Source: an uncultured Acetatifactor sp.
GTDB lineage: Bacteria; Bacillota; Clostridia; Lachnospirales; Lachnospiraceae
Reading direction: 5' to 3'
NCBI GenBank assembly: GCA_910578215.1
Contig: CAJTPH010000038.1
Coordinates: 1 to 35,553, forward strand
Length of the DNA: 35,553 nt
Shown: positions 14,282 through 22,228 of the stretch, one piece after another
Numbering within the stretch: the stretch's first letter is position 1
How the letters are laid out: every line of letters starts with the position of its first letter
Made by a program: the position numbers and the translations under genes
Notes under the pieces: generated by a model
What the model saw: only the letters and a program-made list of their open reading frames with translations
Databases searched by the model: none
What the model was told of the DNA's origin: nothing

Positions 14282-15946
14282 GTGAAAGGCAGATATCATA
14301 TTAATTCGATAAATATGATAGAAGAAAACATGGCGGACGAGACAAACCGTGCAGATAAAACAGAAAAAAAGGTGTTTTCCTACATGGAGAGGCATCATAT
14401 GATCGTACCCGGCGATAAGGTTGTCGTGGGGGTCTCCGGAGGGGCAGATTCGGTTTGCCTTCTGTTTCTGCTATGGGAATATTGCCGCAGGGTTCCCGTA
14501 AGCCTTGCCGCTGCCCATGTGAACCATGGTCTGCGCGCCGACGCAGGGAAGGACGCGGAATATGTGGAGGAGCTGTGCCGTAGGCTGGAGGTTCCCTTTT
14601 ATCTCACGGAGGCGGATGTGAGGGAGCTGTCGGTGCGGGAGAGGTGTTCCGAGGAGGATGCGGGCAGGAGAGCCCGCTATCGGGCGTTTGGACAGGCGGC
14701 GGAGAAAATGGGAGGAGCAAAGATCGCCGTGGCGCATAATATGGGCGACAATGCGGAAACCATGCTGTTTCATCTGTTCCGGGGAAGCGGACTTAAAGGG
14801 CTGTGCGGCATTGCGCCTGTGCGGGACGAGGTGATTCATCCCCTGCTCTGCCTGGAAAGACGAGAGGTGGAGGCGTACCTGAGAAAACGCGGGATCTCCT
14901 GGCGCACGGACAGCACCAACGGGGAGGACCATTACCGGAGGAACCGTATCCGCCATCATATTCTGCCCTATGCGGAAGCCGAAATCGCCCGGGGCGCCAC
15001 AGTGCATATGTGCCGTACTGCGGAGCTTTTGTCCGAGACGGAGGATTATCTGGAAAGGCAGACGGAGGCCGCCTGGGAGCAGTGCGTAAAAATTGCCGGG
15101 CAGGGAGGGCAGAGGGCTGTAGGCCGGAGCGAGGGGCAGAAAGGGGATTCCGGTCGGACGGCGGGCATCACGGAGCAGAAGCCGTGCTATACTGTGGATG
15201 TGAGCCGTTTTCGGGAGCTTCATGCGGTGCTGAGGAAACGTATTCTGTTTGGAATCGCAAAGGCGCTTTCCCCTACGGGAAAGGATATTTCCGCCGTGCA
15301 TGTGGAGGATGTATTGAGCCTGTTTGAGGAGAGGGGAAACCGGGACGTGGATCTGCCCTTCGGCATCTGCGCCAAAAGGCGGTACGGAGAGGTCCTGCTG
15401 GAGCGGGAGGGCGGCGGGAATGCAGCGGCCCCTGCAGAGCTGCGGAGGCAGGAGCTTCCGGAGAGAGCGCAAAAGCCGCGGACATGGGAGGACGCTTCTG
15501 GCAGGGAGGTAGAGCTTCGGGAGCAGGATTATCCCGTCACGGTGACGCTTGAAACCGGGGAAATTCTGGAGCTCGAAATTTTTTCTGCGGTAAAAGGTCA
15601 GGAAGTTCCAAGAAATCAGTATACTAAATGGCTGGATTATGATAAAATAATAGGATTCCCGGTTGTACGGTTCCGAAGGCAGGGCGATTACCTTACAATA
15701 GCCGACGGAAAAGGGGGACTGAGACACAAGAGTCTCAAGGATTACATGGTCACGGAGAAGATACCCAGGGAGCAGCGGGGGAGGATACCGGTGCTTGCCG
15801 CGGGCAGCCATGTTTTATGGCTGGCGGGTTATCGAATCAGTGAATATTTTAAGGTGGGCGAGAATACAAACCGTATTTTGCAGGTACAATTAAAGAAGGG
15901 CTTTACGGCCAGTGAAACGGAGGAAGAAAATGTCGGAATGCATTAA
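14282..15946 (+). CDS. tilS: tRNA(Ile)-lysidine synthase
   Basis: A 554-residue enzyme that converts C34 of the CAU-anticodon tRNA(Ile) to lysidine, so that AUA is read as isoleucine. The PP-loop ATP-binding motif SGGADS is at residues 52-57; DNAETMLFHLFRG and RNRIRHHILP are family motifs. A C-terminal TilS substrate-binding domain follows, with a long, variable Gly/Arg/Glu-rich linker (about 275-305). GTG 14282 has AAGGA 6 bases upstream; ATGs at 14315 and 14330 are possible alternatives. Its end overlaps hpt by 17 bases. The order tilS-hpt-ftsH is the same as in B. subtilis. Confidence 0.95.
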   Translation: MKGRYHINSINMIEENMADETNRADKTEKKVFSYMERHHMIVPGDKVVVGVSGGADSVCLLFLLWEYCRRVPVSLAAAHVNHGLRADAGKDAEYVEELCRRLEVPFYLTEADVRELSVRERCSEEDAGRRARYRAFGQAAEKMGGAKIAVAHNMGDNAETMLFHLFRGSGLKGLCGIAPVRDEVIHPLLCLERREVEAYLRKRGISWRTDSTNGEDHYRRNRIRHHILPYAEAEIARGATVHMCRTAELLSETEDYLERQTEAAWEQCVKIAGQGGQRAVGRSEGQKGDSGRTAGITEQKPCYTVDVSRFRELHAVLRKRILFGIAKALSPTGKDISAVHVEDVLSLFEERGNRDVDLPFGICAKRRYGEVLLEREGGGNAAAPAELRRQELPERAQKPRTWEDASGREVELREQDYPVTVTLETGEILELEIFSAVKGQEVPRNQYTKWLDYDKIIGFPVVRFRRQGDYLTIADGKGGLRHKSLKDYMVTEKIPREQRGRIPVLAAGSHVLWLAGYRISEYFKVGENTNRILQVQLKKGFTASETEEENVGMH

Positions 15947-16457
15947 GGTACTTTTATCGGAAAAAGACGTTGATGCCAGAATCAGTGAACTCGGCAGACA
16001 GATCAGCGAGGATTATGCCGGCAGACAGGTGCACCTGATCTGTGTGCTAAAGGGCGGCAGCTTTTTTATGTGCGAACTGGCAAAGAGGATTACCGTGCCG
16101 GTGTCTCTGGATTTCATGTCGGTATCCAGCTACGGCGGGAATACGGAATCCAGCGGTGAAATTCTTATTAAGAAGGATTTGGATGAGTCCATCGCGGGCA
16201 AGGACGTCCTTGTGGTGGAGGATATTGTGGACAGCGGAAGGACCCTGAGCTGCCTGCTGAAGCTGCTTTTGGAGCGGAAGCCGTCTTCCCTGCACCTGTG
16301 TACGTTGCTTGATAAACCCGAAAGACGTGTAACGGATGTGAATGTAGACTATACGGGCTTCCGGATTCCCGATACCTTTGTGGTGGGCTACGGGCTGGAT
16401 TACGATCAGAAATATCGAAACCTGCCGTATATCGGGGTAGTGGAATTTAACGATTAG
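15930..16457 (+). CDS. hpt: Hypoxanthine (guanine) phosphoribosyltransferase
   Basis: A 175-residue purine salvage enzyme that makes IMP/GMP from hypoxanthine/guanine and PRPP. LKGGSFFM is the pyrophosphate-binding loop, SYGGNTESSGE the flexible loop, and VVEDIVDSGRTL the PRPP-binding motif; near the C-terminus FVVGYGLDYDQKYRNLPYIG is a strong HPRT signature. ATG 15930 has GGAGGAAG upstream and lies inside the end of tilS, so the genes are coupled. ftsH starts 12 bases after it. In B. subtilis HprT also helps regulate ftsH together with TilS; whether that holds here is unknown. Confidence 0.96.
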   Translation: MSECIKVLLSEKDVDARISELGRQISEDYAGRQVHLICVLKGGSFFMCELAKRITVPVSLDFMSVSSYGGNTESSGEILIKKDLDESIAGKDVLVVEDIVDSGRTLSCLLKLLLERKPSSLHLCTLLDKPERRVTDVNVDYTGFRIPDTFVVGYGLDYDQKYRNLPYIGVVEFND

Positions 16458-16469
16458 GAGGCTTGAGAG

Positions 16470-18281
16470 TTGGGGCAAAACGATAGAGGATTTGGATCAT
16501 ATCTGGTGTTTATAGGAATTTTAATTATGGTGATCGTCGCATTGCTGACCTTCGGCGGTTCCGACGAGAATTATACGCGGAAGCAGTTTATTGCCGATAT
16601 GGAAGCGGGCAAGGTGGTAAGCATTGAGGTGAATCCCAACAGCGAGTCGCCGACGGGCTATCTGCTGGTGGAGCTCAAAAGCGGCGCCGAGAGGAAGTTT
16701 TTTGTGACGGATATCGCGGAGGCGGAGGAGCTGGCGCGCTCCTATGGCTTCGACCCTCTGGTGAAGGACGTGCCGAGAGAGGGCTGGGTGCTGACTACGC
16801 TGGTGCCCATGCTGATCGTGCTTGCCGTGGGCGTGTTTATTTTCATGATGATCAATGCCCAGAATAACGGCAGCAATACCAGAATGATGAACTTTGGCAG
16901 GAGCCGTGCACGGATGATTCTGGGCGACAAAAAGATCACCTTTGCACAGGTGGCAGGTCTGATGGAGGAAAAGGAGGAGCTGGAGGAAATCGTGGATTTC
17001 CTGAAGGACCCCAAAAAGTATACCAGGGTGGGGGCGAGGATTCCCAAGGGTGTGCTTCTGGAGGGGCCTCCCGGAACCGGTAAGACGCTGCTTGCAAAGG
17101 CGGTGGCAGGGGAGGCGGGAGTTCCCTTCTTCAGTATTTCCGGGTCGGATTTTGTTGAAATGTTTGTGGGTGTGGGCGCTTCCCGTGTCCGCGACCTGTT
17201 TGCCGACGCACAGAAAAATTCCCCCTGCATCGTGTTTATAGACGAGATAGACGCGGTGGCGAGACGCCGCGGCGCAGGTATGGGCGGCGGGCACGACGAG
17301 AGGGAGCAGACCCTGAACCAGCTGCTTGTGGAGATGGACGGCTTCGGCGTCAACGACGGCATTATCGTTATGGCGGCAACCAACCGCGTGGATATCCTGG
17401 ACCCTGCCATTCTGCGCCCGGGACGTTTCGACCGCAAGGTCGCGGTGGGAGCGCCCGATGTGAAGGGCAGGGAGGACATTCTGCGTGTGCATGCCAAGAA
17501 TAAGCCTCTTGCCGAGGATGTGGACCTGAAGCAGGTAGCGCAGACTACGGCGGGCTTTACCGGGGCGGACCTGGAGAATCTGATGAACGAGGCGGCAATC
17601 CAGGCGGCAAAGCAGGGCAGAAGCTTTGTGCTTCAGGAGGATATCAGGAAATCCTTTGTAAGGGTAGGAATCGGGACGGAGAAAAAGAGCCGTCTTATCT
17701 CGGACAAGGAGAAAAAGATTACGGCCTACCACGAGGCGGGTCACGCCATTCTCTTTCATGTGCTGCCGGATGTGGGCCCCGTCTATACGGTTTCCATCAT
17801 CCCCACCGGCATAGGCGCCGCAGGCTATACCATGCCGCTGCCGGATAAGGACGAAATGTTCCTGACAAAAGGGCGGATGCTGCAGGAGATCATGGTGTCC
17901 CTGGGCGGGCGTATAGCGGAGGAGATCATTTTTCAGGATATCACCACCGGGGCGTCCAGCGATATCAAGAAGGCGACCAAGGTGGCTCGCCGGATGGTGA
18001 CACGTTTCGGCATGTCGGAGAGCATAGGCGTCATCTGCTATGATGACGATGACGACGAGGTGTTTATCGGCCGCGACCTGGCGCATACCAAGTCCCACAG
18101 CGAGGCGGTATCCGGGGAGATTGACAGGGAAATAAAGTCCATCATAGACCAGTGCTATACCAGGGCAAAGGACATTATCATGGAGCATGAGCAGGTGCTT
18201 CACAGCTGTGCGCAGCTTCTTCTTGAGAAGGAAAAAATCGGCAGGACGGAGTTTGAGGCGCTGTTTGAAAATAAGGAATAA
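16470..18281 (+). CDS. ftsH: ATP-dependent zinc metalloprotease FtsH
   Basis: A 603-residue membrane protease. Two transmembrane helices (about 10-28 and 108-128) flank a periplasmic-type domain. The AAA+ module has Walker A GPPGTGKT (199-206), Walker B FIDEIDA (about 256-262) and the second region of homology with ATNRVDILDPAILRPGRFDR. The peptidase domain has the zinc motif HEAGH (421-425). FtsH degrades misfolded membrane proteins and short-lived regulators, and in Bacillus is important for sporulation. It starts with TTG 16470, with AGGAGG 8 bases upstream. An Asp run (DDDDDE) near residue 525 is unusual. Last gene of the unit; a terminator follows. Confidence 0.97.
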   Translation: MGQNDRGFGSYLVFIGILIMVIVALLTFGGSDENYTRKQFIADMEAGKVVSIEVNPNSESPTGYLLVELKSGAERKFFVTDIAEAEELARSYGFDPLVKDVPREGWVLTTLVPMLIVLAVGVFIFMMINAQNNGSNTRMMNFGRSRARMILGDKKITFAQVAGLMEEKEELEEIVDFLKDPKKYTRVGARIPKGVLLEGPPGTGKTLLAKAVAGEAGVPFFSISGSDFVEMFVGVGASRVRDLFADAQKNSPCIVFIDEIDAVARRRGAGMGGGHDEREQTLNQLLVEMDGFGVNDGIIVMAATNRVDILDPAILRPGRFDRKVAVGAPDVKGREDILRVHAKNKPLAEDVDLKQVAQTTAGFTGADLENLMNEAAIQAAKQGRSFVLQEDIRKSFVRVGIGTEKKSRLISDKEKKITAYHEAGHAILFHVLPDVGPVYTVSIIPTGIGAAGYTMPLPDKDEMFLTKGRMLQEIMVSLGGRIAEEIIFQDITTGASSDIKKATKVARRMVTRFGMSESIGVICYDDDDDEVFIGRDLAHTKSHSEAVSGEIDREIKSIIDQCYTRAKDIIMEHEQVLHSCAQLLLEKEKIGRTEFEALFENKE

Positions 18282-18440
18282 AACAGGATGGCAAATGTGC
18301 ACAAAAAACGTCTATACGTTTTGTAATATTTGTGAATTTTAGAACTAGTCAAAAAGGGAAGGGAATGCTATTATAATATGCGTAACCCCCCAATACATTA
18401 TAGTTTTTGCTATACCCCATAAGAAAGAGATACCTTCTCT

Positions 18441-18473
18441 AAAAAGGACAGCCACCCCATGGCTGTCCTTTTT
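18441..18473 (+). terminator. Rho-independent terminator downstream of ftsH
   Basis: AAAAAGGACAGCC (18441-18453) and GGCTGTCCTTTTT (18461-18473) form a perfect 13-bp stem with a 7-base loop and T tract. It lies 160 bases after the ftsH stop codon, leaving room for a small transcript. Confidence 0.9.
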
Positions 18474-18501
18474 ACGATGGGTCTTGTGGTCCGGCTATTT
18501 T

Positions 18502-18666
18502 GTAACAGTTCAGCCCTCGCCATTCACAAAGCCGCACCTGCGGTGCTTTCCACTGCTTCGCAGTTACCTTTGCTCATAAGACGGCGTTCCCTCAGCCGAT
18601 ATAATCAGCCGAAAATTCGTGCGAGCACGATTTTCGACTGCTCACATCGGCTGGCTGAACTGTTAC
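18502..18666. repeat. 165-bp multi-helix palindromic element (structured RNA or MITE-like repeat)
   Basis: The ends are perfect 14-bp inverted repeats: GTAACAGTTCAGCC (18502-18515) and GGCTGAACTGTTAC (18653-18666). Inside are three ordered hairpins: GCACC-tgc-GGTGC (18534-18546), ACTGC-ttc-GCAGT (18552-18564), and CGAAAATTCGTGC with GCACGATTTTCG (18610-18636). The third is enclosed by CAGCCGAT/ATCGGCTG (18593-18600 with 18646-18653). Together they fold into a multi-branch junction. No target duplication was seen. It lies between convergent genes. Confidence 0.7.
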
Positions 18667-18707
18667 CCACAAATTAAAGATTAGGCCTGCAGATAAATAC
18701 CCGTAAG

Positions 18708-19220
18708 CTATAAATCAATGTCCACCCGGTAGCCGTCGTCAATCAAAATATAATTACTGCCATATTTTCGGCACATCTCCAAAAAGCGCGCATTGTCCTC
18801 CAGCACGGTTTCCATGGTACATCCTGAATCCTCCAGGCGCTGCTCAATGTCGCTGGCGTGTTTTTTTATGTCCGAAAAATGTCCCTCAATATATTCCCTG
18901 CTCATCACCAGGCAGTAATAGCGGATTTCCTTCAAATATTCCTCCGAAAAATCCTCCTGCCAGCTATATGGGATATAGCAGCCCTCAACAATAAGATTCT
19001 GCCTGTTTTCAACGGCGGTCTTGATCATTTCCCTGACAATGGGCCATAGATAGGCCGTCAGTTCATCGTCGTCCTCCGGCGTCAGATTCGTGTTTTTGCT
19101 TCGTATTAATCCCATTTTCAAATGATCCACGGATAAATAGGGGTACTTATATTTTTCAAGCAGTCTCTGCGCCAGCAGCGTTTTACCCGTATGTGACGCG
19201 CCCGTAATTAATATGATCAT
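18708..19220 (-). CDS. Small P-loop kinase-like ATPase
   Basis: A 170-residue protein with Walker A GASHTGKT at residues 7-14, like small nucleotide or metabolite kinases. A DHLKMGL segment after the second strand suggests a substrate-binding site. A mid-chain LIVEGCYIPYSW strand corresponds to the Walker-B-like strand of such kinases, and there is a helical lid region (about 110-140). The substrate is not known; zeta-toxin-like and cytidylate-kinase-like folds are alternatives. The start is very well supported by a full AGGAGGTGA, 7 bases before the ATG. It follows the APH-fold gene after 22 bases on the same strand and is the last gene of the apparent operon. Confidence 0.75.
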   Translation of the reverse strand: MIILITGASHTGKTLLAQRLLEKYKYPYLSVDHLKMGLIRSKNTNLTPEDDDELTAYLWPIVREMIKTAVENRQNLIVEGCYIPYSWQEDFSEEYLKEIRYYCLVMSREYIEGHFSDIKKHASDIEQRLEDSGCTMETVLEDNARFLEMCRKYGSNYILIDDGYRVDIDL

Positions 19221-19242
19221 TTTGCTGTCACCTCCTAAATGC

Positions 19243-20220
19243 CTATCGGGGGCCGTTTTTCGTCATCTCCCACAGACGGGGCTTCTGGGCCAGCCCGAAC
19301 CGGAGTATCTTCCACAGGGAATCCACCGCGCCGGGACCGTAAGACTGCATATATGATATATGCATATAAACGGCCCCCTGCCACAGAAGCTCATATTCTT
19401 TCTCCGAAAGCCGCTCCGTTCCATAATAGCCCTTCAGAAAAGCCTGCGCCAGATCAAAGCGGTAGGACAGCCGCATATTTTCCGTATGCTCTACAAACTG
19501 CATGATAAACGCCCATCCCAGATCCAGATAACGGCTTCCCATTCCGGCATCGTCCAGGTCCACCAGCACGGCCTCCCCGTTTTCTCTGATTATCGTATTA
19601 TGGGGCCCCAGGTCCGAATGAATAAAGCATCTGTCATACCCGGCAAAATCGGGCAGTCCGTCAAGCAGTGCGTCAAATTCCGGCTTAAAGGGCTTCTCCC
19701 GAAACCACTCATAAAACTGCCGCTTGTTTTCGTCCAGCGCCGAGGGGAGGGAGTATCCCTTCAGAGAATGCAGTCTCCTTGCCAGCCTGCCCAGCAAAAA
19801 TTCGTCCTCCGGCGTGGCCTGCATGGGGCGTCCCTCAATATACTCGGTCAGATAAAACCAATAGCCATTTCTATTCAGGTAATATATCTCATCGTGACCC
19901 TCGACGGGAAAAATGCGCGGCGCAATGCCTATCCGGTTCCCCAGAAACAGGTGCGCGGAAGCATTTCCTCTTATCGTTTGCTCTCCCCGGGCTTCCCCGT
20001 CGTCCCCCGCAGCCGGGATTCCCTTCAATATGTAGCGCCCTTCTCCTGCCCAGACCTCCGCCACTATCCTGGGCGAATCAGGGCGCAAACATTTTATAAC
20101 CGTTTCCTGCGCTTCGACACACGCGGAATCGGAAGCCGGCGCTAAAGATTTCCGTGACAGCTTTTCTCCATGTCCCCAGTATTCCATTATTTCATGTAAA
20201 TTCACGGTCTCCGGGTACAT
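19243..20220 (-). CDS. APH-family phosphotransferase (aminoglycoside/choline-kinase fold)
   Basis: A 325-residue kinase-fold protein. IHSDLGPHNTII is the Brenner-type catalytic loop (HxDxxxxN) and VLVDLDDAGMG holds the metal-binding Asp, so it is expected to be active. The N-lobe is present (ILKGIPA would hold the ATP-binding Lys), and YLTEYIEGRP is the hinge. Such enzymes phosphorylate small hydroxyl compounds; antibiotic resistance is possible but not shown. I prefer ATG 20220, with GGAAGGA 6 bases upstream; an ATG at 20340 would add 40 residues with a poorer site. It lies between the radical SAM gene and the P-loop kinase gene, all on the minus strand. Confidence 0.8.
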   Translation of the reverse strand: MYPETVNLHEIMEYWGHGEKLSRKSLAPASDSACVEAQETVIKCLRPDSPRIVAEVWAGEGRYILKGIPAAGDDGEARGEQTIRGNASAHLFLGNRIGIAPRIFPVEGHDEIYYLNRNGYWFYLTEYIEGRPMQATPEDEFLLGRLARRLHSLKGYSLPSALDENKRQFYEWFREKPFKPEFDALLDGLPDFAGYDRCFIHSDLGPHNTIIRENGEAVLVDLDDAGMGSRYLDLGWAFIMQFVEHTENMRLSYRFDLAQAFLKGYYGTERLSEKEYELLWQGAVYMHISYMQSYGPGAVDSLWKILRFGLAQKPRLWEMTKNGPR

Positions 20221-20383
20221 GCCCTGTCCTTCCCCTTTTTCACAGCCTGCGCCGCTGCTGATCCTTATTGATTTTTTTCTGCGGACAATGAGCCAGGCGG
20301 ATGCGTCGGCATCCATGTGGCTAAAAAACAGCTCTGTCATGTGGGCTGTAATTCTTCCCGCCCTATATTCTTTCTGCAGGTTT

Positions 20384-21268
20384 TCAGTCCTGTCCCATGT
20401 TCCAGAGAGTCAATTGGCTTGCGGAAGCCTTTTCCTCAAAGGTCTGCAGATATTGAAAGATCTGATCGTTGTTATGGACGATTCCGCACCGACCGCATCT
20501 TTCATGAAAAAGCCTCATCAGGTCATTGCCATGGGGACTTCCTGCCACGTACTGATTTCCGAATTCCCGTATGTACCTTTCCTTCATCCGGGGAAACAGG
20601 CGGTCCAGCTGCTCATAAAAGTATTCCCTGTTTCCCTCCCGCAGCGTCAGCCCCATGCCAAAGCAAATAATGCCATAGACCTTTGCCTCCTGGCACATAT
20701 CCAGAATGCCGGAGATATTTTCCTCCGTATCGTTGATAAAGGGCAGGATAGGACTAAGCCACACAACGGCAGGTATTCCCGCGTCGCGCAGCTTCTTTAA
20801 AGCCGCAAAGCGCTCGCCTGTGGTACTCACATTGGGCTCAAGCTTTCTGCACAGGTCTTCATCGCAGGTGGTAAGAGTCATCTGCACAACACATTTTGTC
20901 TTCTGGTTTATCCTCTGCAAAAGGTCCAGATCGCGCAAAATACGGGCGGACTTTGTAATCACCGTAAACCCGAACCCATACTCGTAAATCAGCTCCAGGG
21001 CTTTTCTGACATTTCCCAGCTTTGTCTCCAACGGGATATAGGGGTCTGTCATAGAGCCTGTCCCTATCATGCATTTCTTCCGTTTGTGCCTCAGGGCATG
21101 CTCAAGCAGGTCAATGGCATTTTCCTTGACCTCGATATCCTCAAAGGCGTGCTCCATATGATAGCACCTGCTTCTGGAATCACAGTATATGCAGCCGTGA
21201 GAGCAGCCCCGGTACAGGTTCATTCCATTCTTCGGAGATAATATCCCCTTCGCCGTAACAAAATGCAT
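20384..21268 (-). CDS. Radical SAM protein of the SPL-like family (COG1533 type)
   Basis: A 294-residue protein. NLYRGCSHGCIYCDSRS carries the cluster motif CxxxCxxC (Cys22, Cys26, Cys29) that binds a 4Fe-4S cluster and SAM. IGTGSMTDPYIPLE follows, and a C-terminal half with GNQYVAGSPHGND and two more Cys (CGRCGI) is typical of the group related to spore photoproduct lyase. The real function of this subgroup is not established; it lacks the N-terminal part of true SplB. The start MHFVTAKGILS has GAAGGGTG upstream. It is probably the first gene of a three-gene minus-strand unit. Confidence 0.85.
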   Translation of the reverse strand: MHFVTAKGILSPKNGMNLYRGCSHGCIYCDSRSRCYHMEHAFEDIEVKENAIDLLEHALRHKRKKCMIGTGSMTDPYIPLETKLGNVRKALELIYEYGFGFTVITKSARILRDLDLLQRINQKTKCVVQMTLTTCDEDLCRKLEPNVSTTGERFAALKKLRDAGIPAVVWLSPILPFINDTEENISGILDMCQEAKVYGIICFGMGLTLREGNREYFYEQLDRLFPRMKERYIREFGNQYVAGSPHGNDLMRLFHERCGRCGIVHNNDQIFQYLQTFEEKASASQLTLWNMGQD

Positions 21269-21415
21269 TATAACACCCTTCTGCGCAATTGCACGCGCAT
21301 ATCCGTCAATGGCTTTGAATATTCCTCTATACGCCGGGCGCTGCTGTCTGCACGCGGGGAACGCAATGAAAATATCCAGACGGAACGATAAGAAGCAGGG
21401 CGGCGAGATTTGGAT

Positions 21416-21865
21416 TTATCTGGCATATTCCGCCTTCAGAGGTTCTATAACTTTGGGGTTTTGTTTGACCCAGGTCATCGCACAGCTGCATAGAACCCTG
21501 AGCAGCCGCTCGTCTATGAAGCCCTTATCCCCGCTTTCCTTTAGAATGCCCACATATACTTCCGCTATTTTCAAATCTTCCTCGCTGAATCCATTGCCTA
21601 ATGGAAGATATTTCAAGAAGCCATCCAGCATTTTATGAAAATCCTCGTCCCAGTTAATACAGCCGTTGTCTAAGAACTCATGCTGTACTCTGCCTGCAAT
21701 CCGGATAATTTCCCCCTGCGCGGTCTGGGCTTTTCCGCATGGCGGGACAAGATATTCCCAAAGCATTTGGAACAGCTTATCCTCATCCTCCTCATCTGGA
21801 ATATTGATGGGAGAAACACCATCATGGATAGATTTTTCTTTTGACATTTTATCATTTTCCGCCAT
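21416..21865 (-). CDS. Unrecognised acidic cytoplasmic protein
   Basis: A 149-residue protein I do not recognise. It is acidic, has no signal peptide or membrane helix, and looks mainly helical, with an Asp/Glu-rich N-terminus (IPDEEDEDKL) and two conserved-looking parts: LWEYLVPPCGKAQTAQGEIIRIAG and WDEDFHKML. The start is supported by GAGAGGA 7 bases before the ATG and by a good promoter upstream, so it is very likely a real gene. It lies 147 bases upstream of the radical SAM gene, so it may be separately transcribed. No function is proposed; small proteins of this style are often found among accessory or immunity genes. Confidence 0.65.
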   Translation of the reverse strand: MAENDKMSKEKSIHDGVSPINIPDEEDEDKLFQMLWEYLVPPCGKAQTAQGEIIRIAGRVQHEFLDNGCINWDEDFHKMLDGFLKYLPLGNGFSEEDLKIAEVYVGILKESGDKGFIDERLLRVLCSCAMTWVKQNPKVIEPLKAEYAR

Positions 21866-22228
21866 TATAAATTCCTCTCAAACCTCGATTTGTCGGTTAG
21901 TTTACCGGTTCAAAGTATATCACATTTTTTCGTCGAAAACAATCCCTGCTTCATGTCCGTTCCGCCTATCCAGGCCGGCGCAAACGGTCCGGGCAGGCAG
22001 GGCGGCACGATCACCTGGAGGCCCGCCTGTTGGCTTGCATGTAAAATATTGTAGAATTAAGGGACATTTTCGCCGAAAGAGAATACTATATATAAACTTA
22101 CTCTTTTACCGAAGCATGCGGAAATCTGGAGACTTTTGAAGCTTTGGACATTTGAGATAACCCACTTTTCGCTGCTTTTAATTTTTATGATATTACGGCT
22201 GTCATCAGAAAGTAAAGGGAGAAGGCAT
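21866..22228. other. Divergent intergenic region with promoters
   Basis: About 363 bases between the minus-strand unknown gene and the hemerythrin gene. The left part holds the minus-strand promoter (21914-21942). The middle is GC-rich without visible signals. The right part has AAAGAG/CTCTTT inverted arms around TACTATATATAAA (about 22075-22107), which may hold the -10 region of the hemerythrin gene; no good -35 is seen. Confidence 0.55.
21914..21942 (-). promoter_or_regulatory. Predicted sigma-A promoter for the 21416-21865 gene
   Basis: On the minus strand, TTGTTT (21942-21937), 17-base spacer, TATACT (21919-21914), about 50 bases before the start codon. Confidence 0.5.

Larger units (their letters stand above)
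18282..18707. other. Intergenic region between ftsH and the convergent kinase operon
   Basis: About 425 bases without a convincing protein gene. Going downstream: a short A/T-rich stretch; an isolated TATAAT (18372-18377) with a weak -35; small hairpins (TATAG/CTATA, AGAGA/TCTCT); the strong terminator at 18441-18473; and the multi-helix palindromic element at 18502-18666. An open frame at 18459-18677 only crosses the hairpins and is not taken as a gene. Confidence 0.7.

Noticed and set aside
13109..14398. 429-codon minus-strand frame opposite spoIIE
   Set aside because: Shadow of spoIIE and the tilS start; low-complexity His/Leu/Arg content.
14471..15811. 446-codon minus-strand frame opposite tilS
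   Set aside because: Antisense to tilS with all motifs intact on the plus strand; no ribosome binding site or recognisable protein.
16521..18302. 593-codon open frame on the minus strand opposite ftsH
   Set aside because: It is antisense to an unmistakable FtsH; the translation is rich in His, Leu and Arg without any domain, as expected for a mirror frame of a GC-rich gene.
18459..18677. 72-codon plus-strand frame after ftsH
   Set aside because: It begins in a terminator and runs through the hairpins of the palindromic element; no ribosome binding site.
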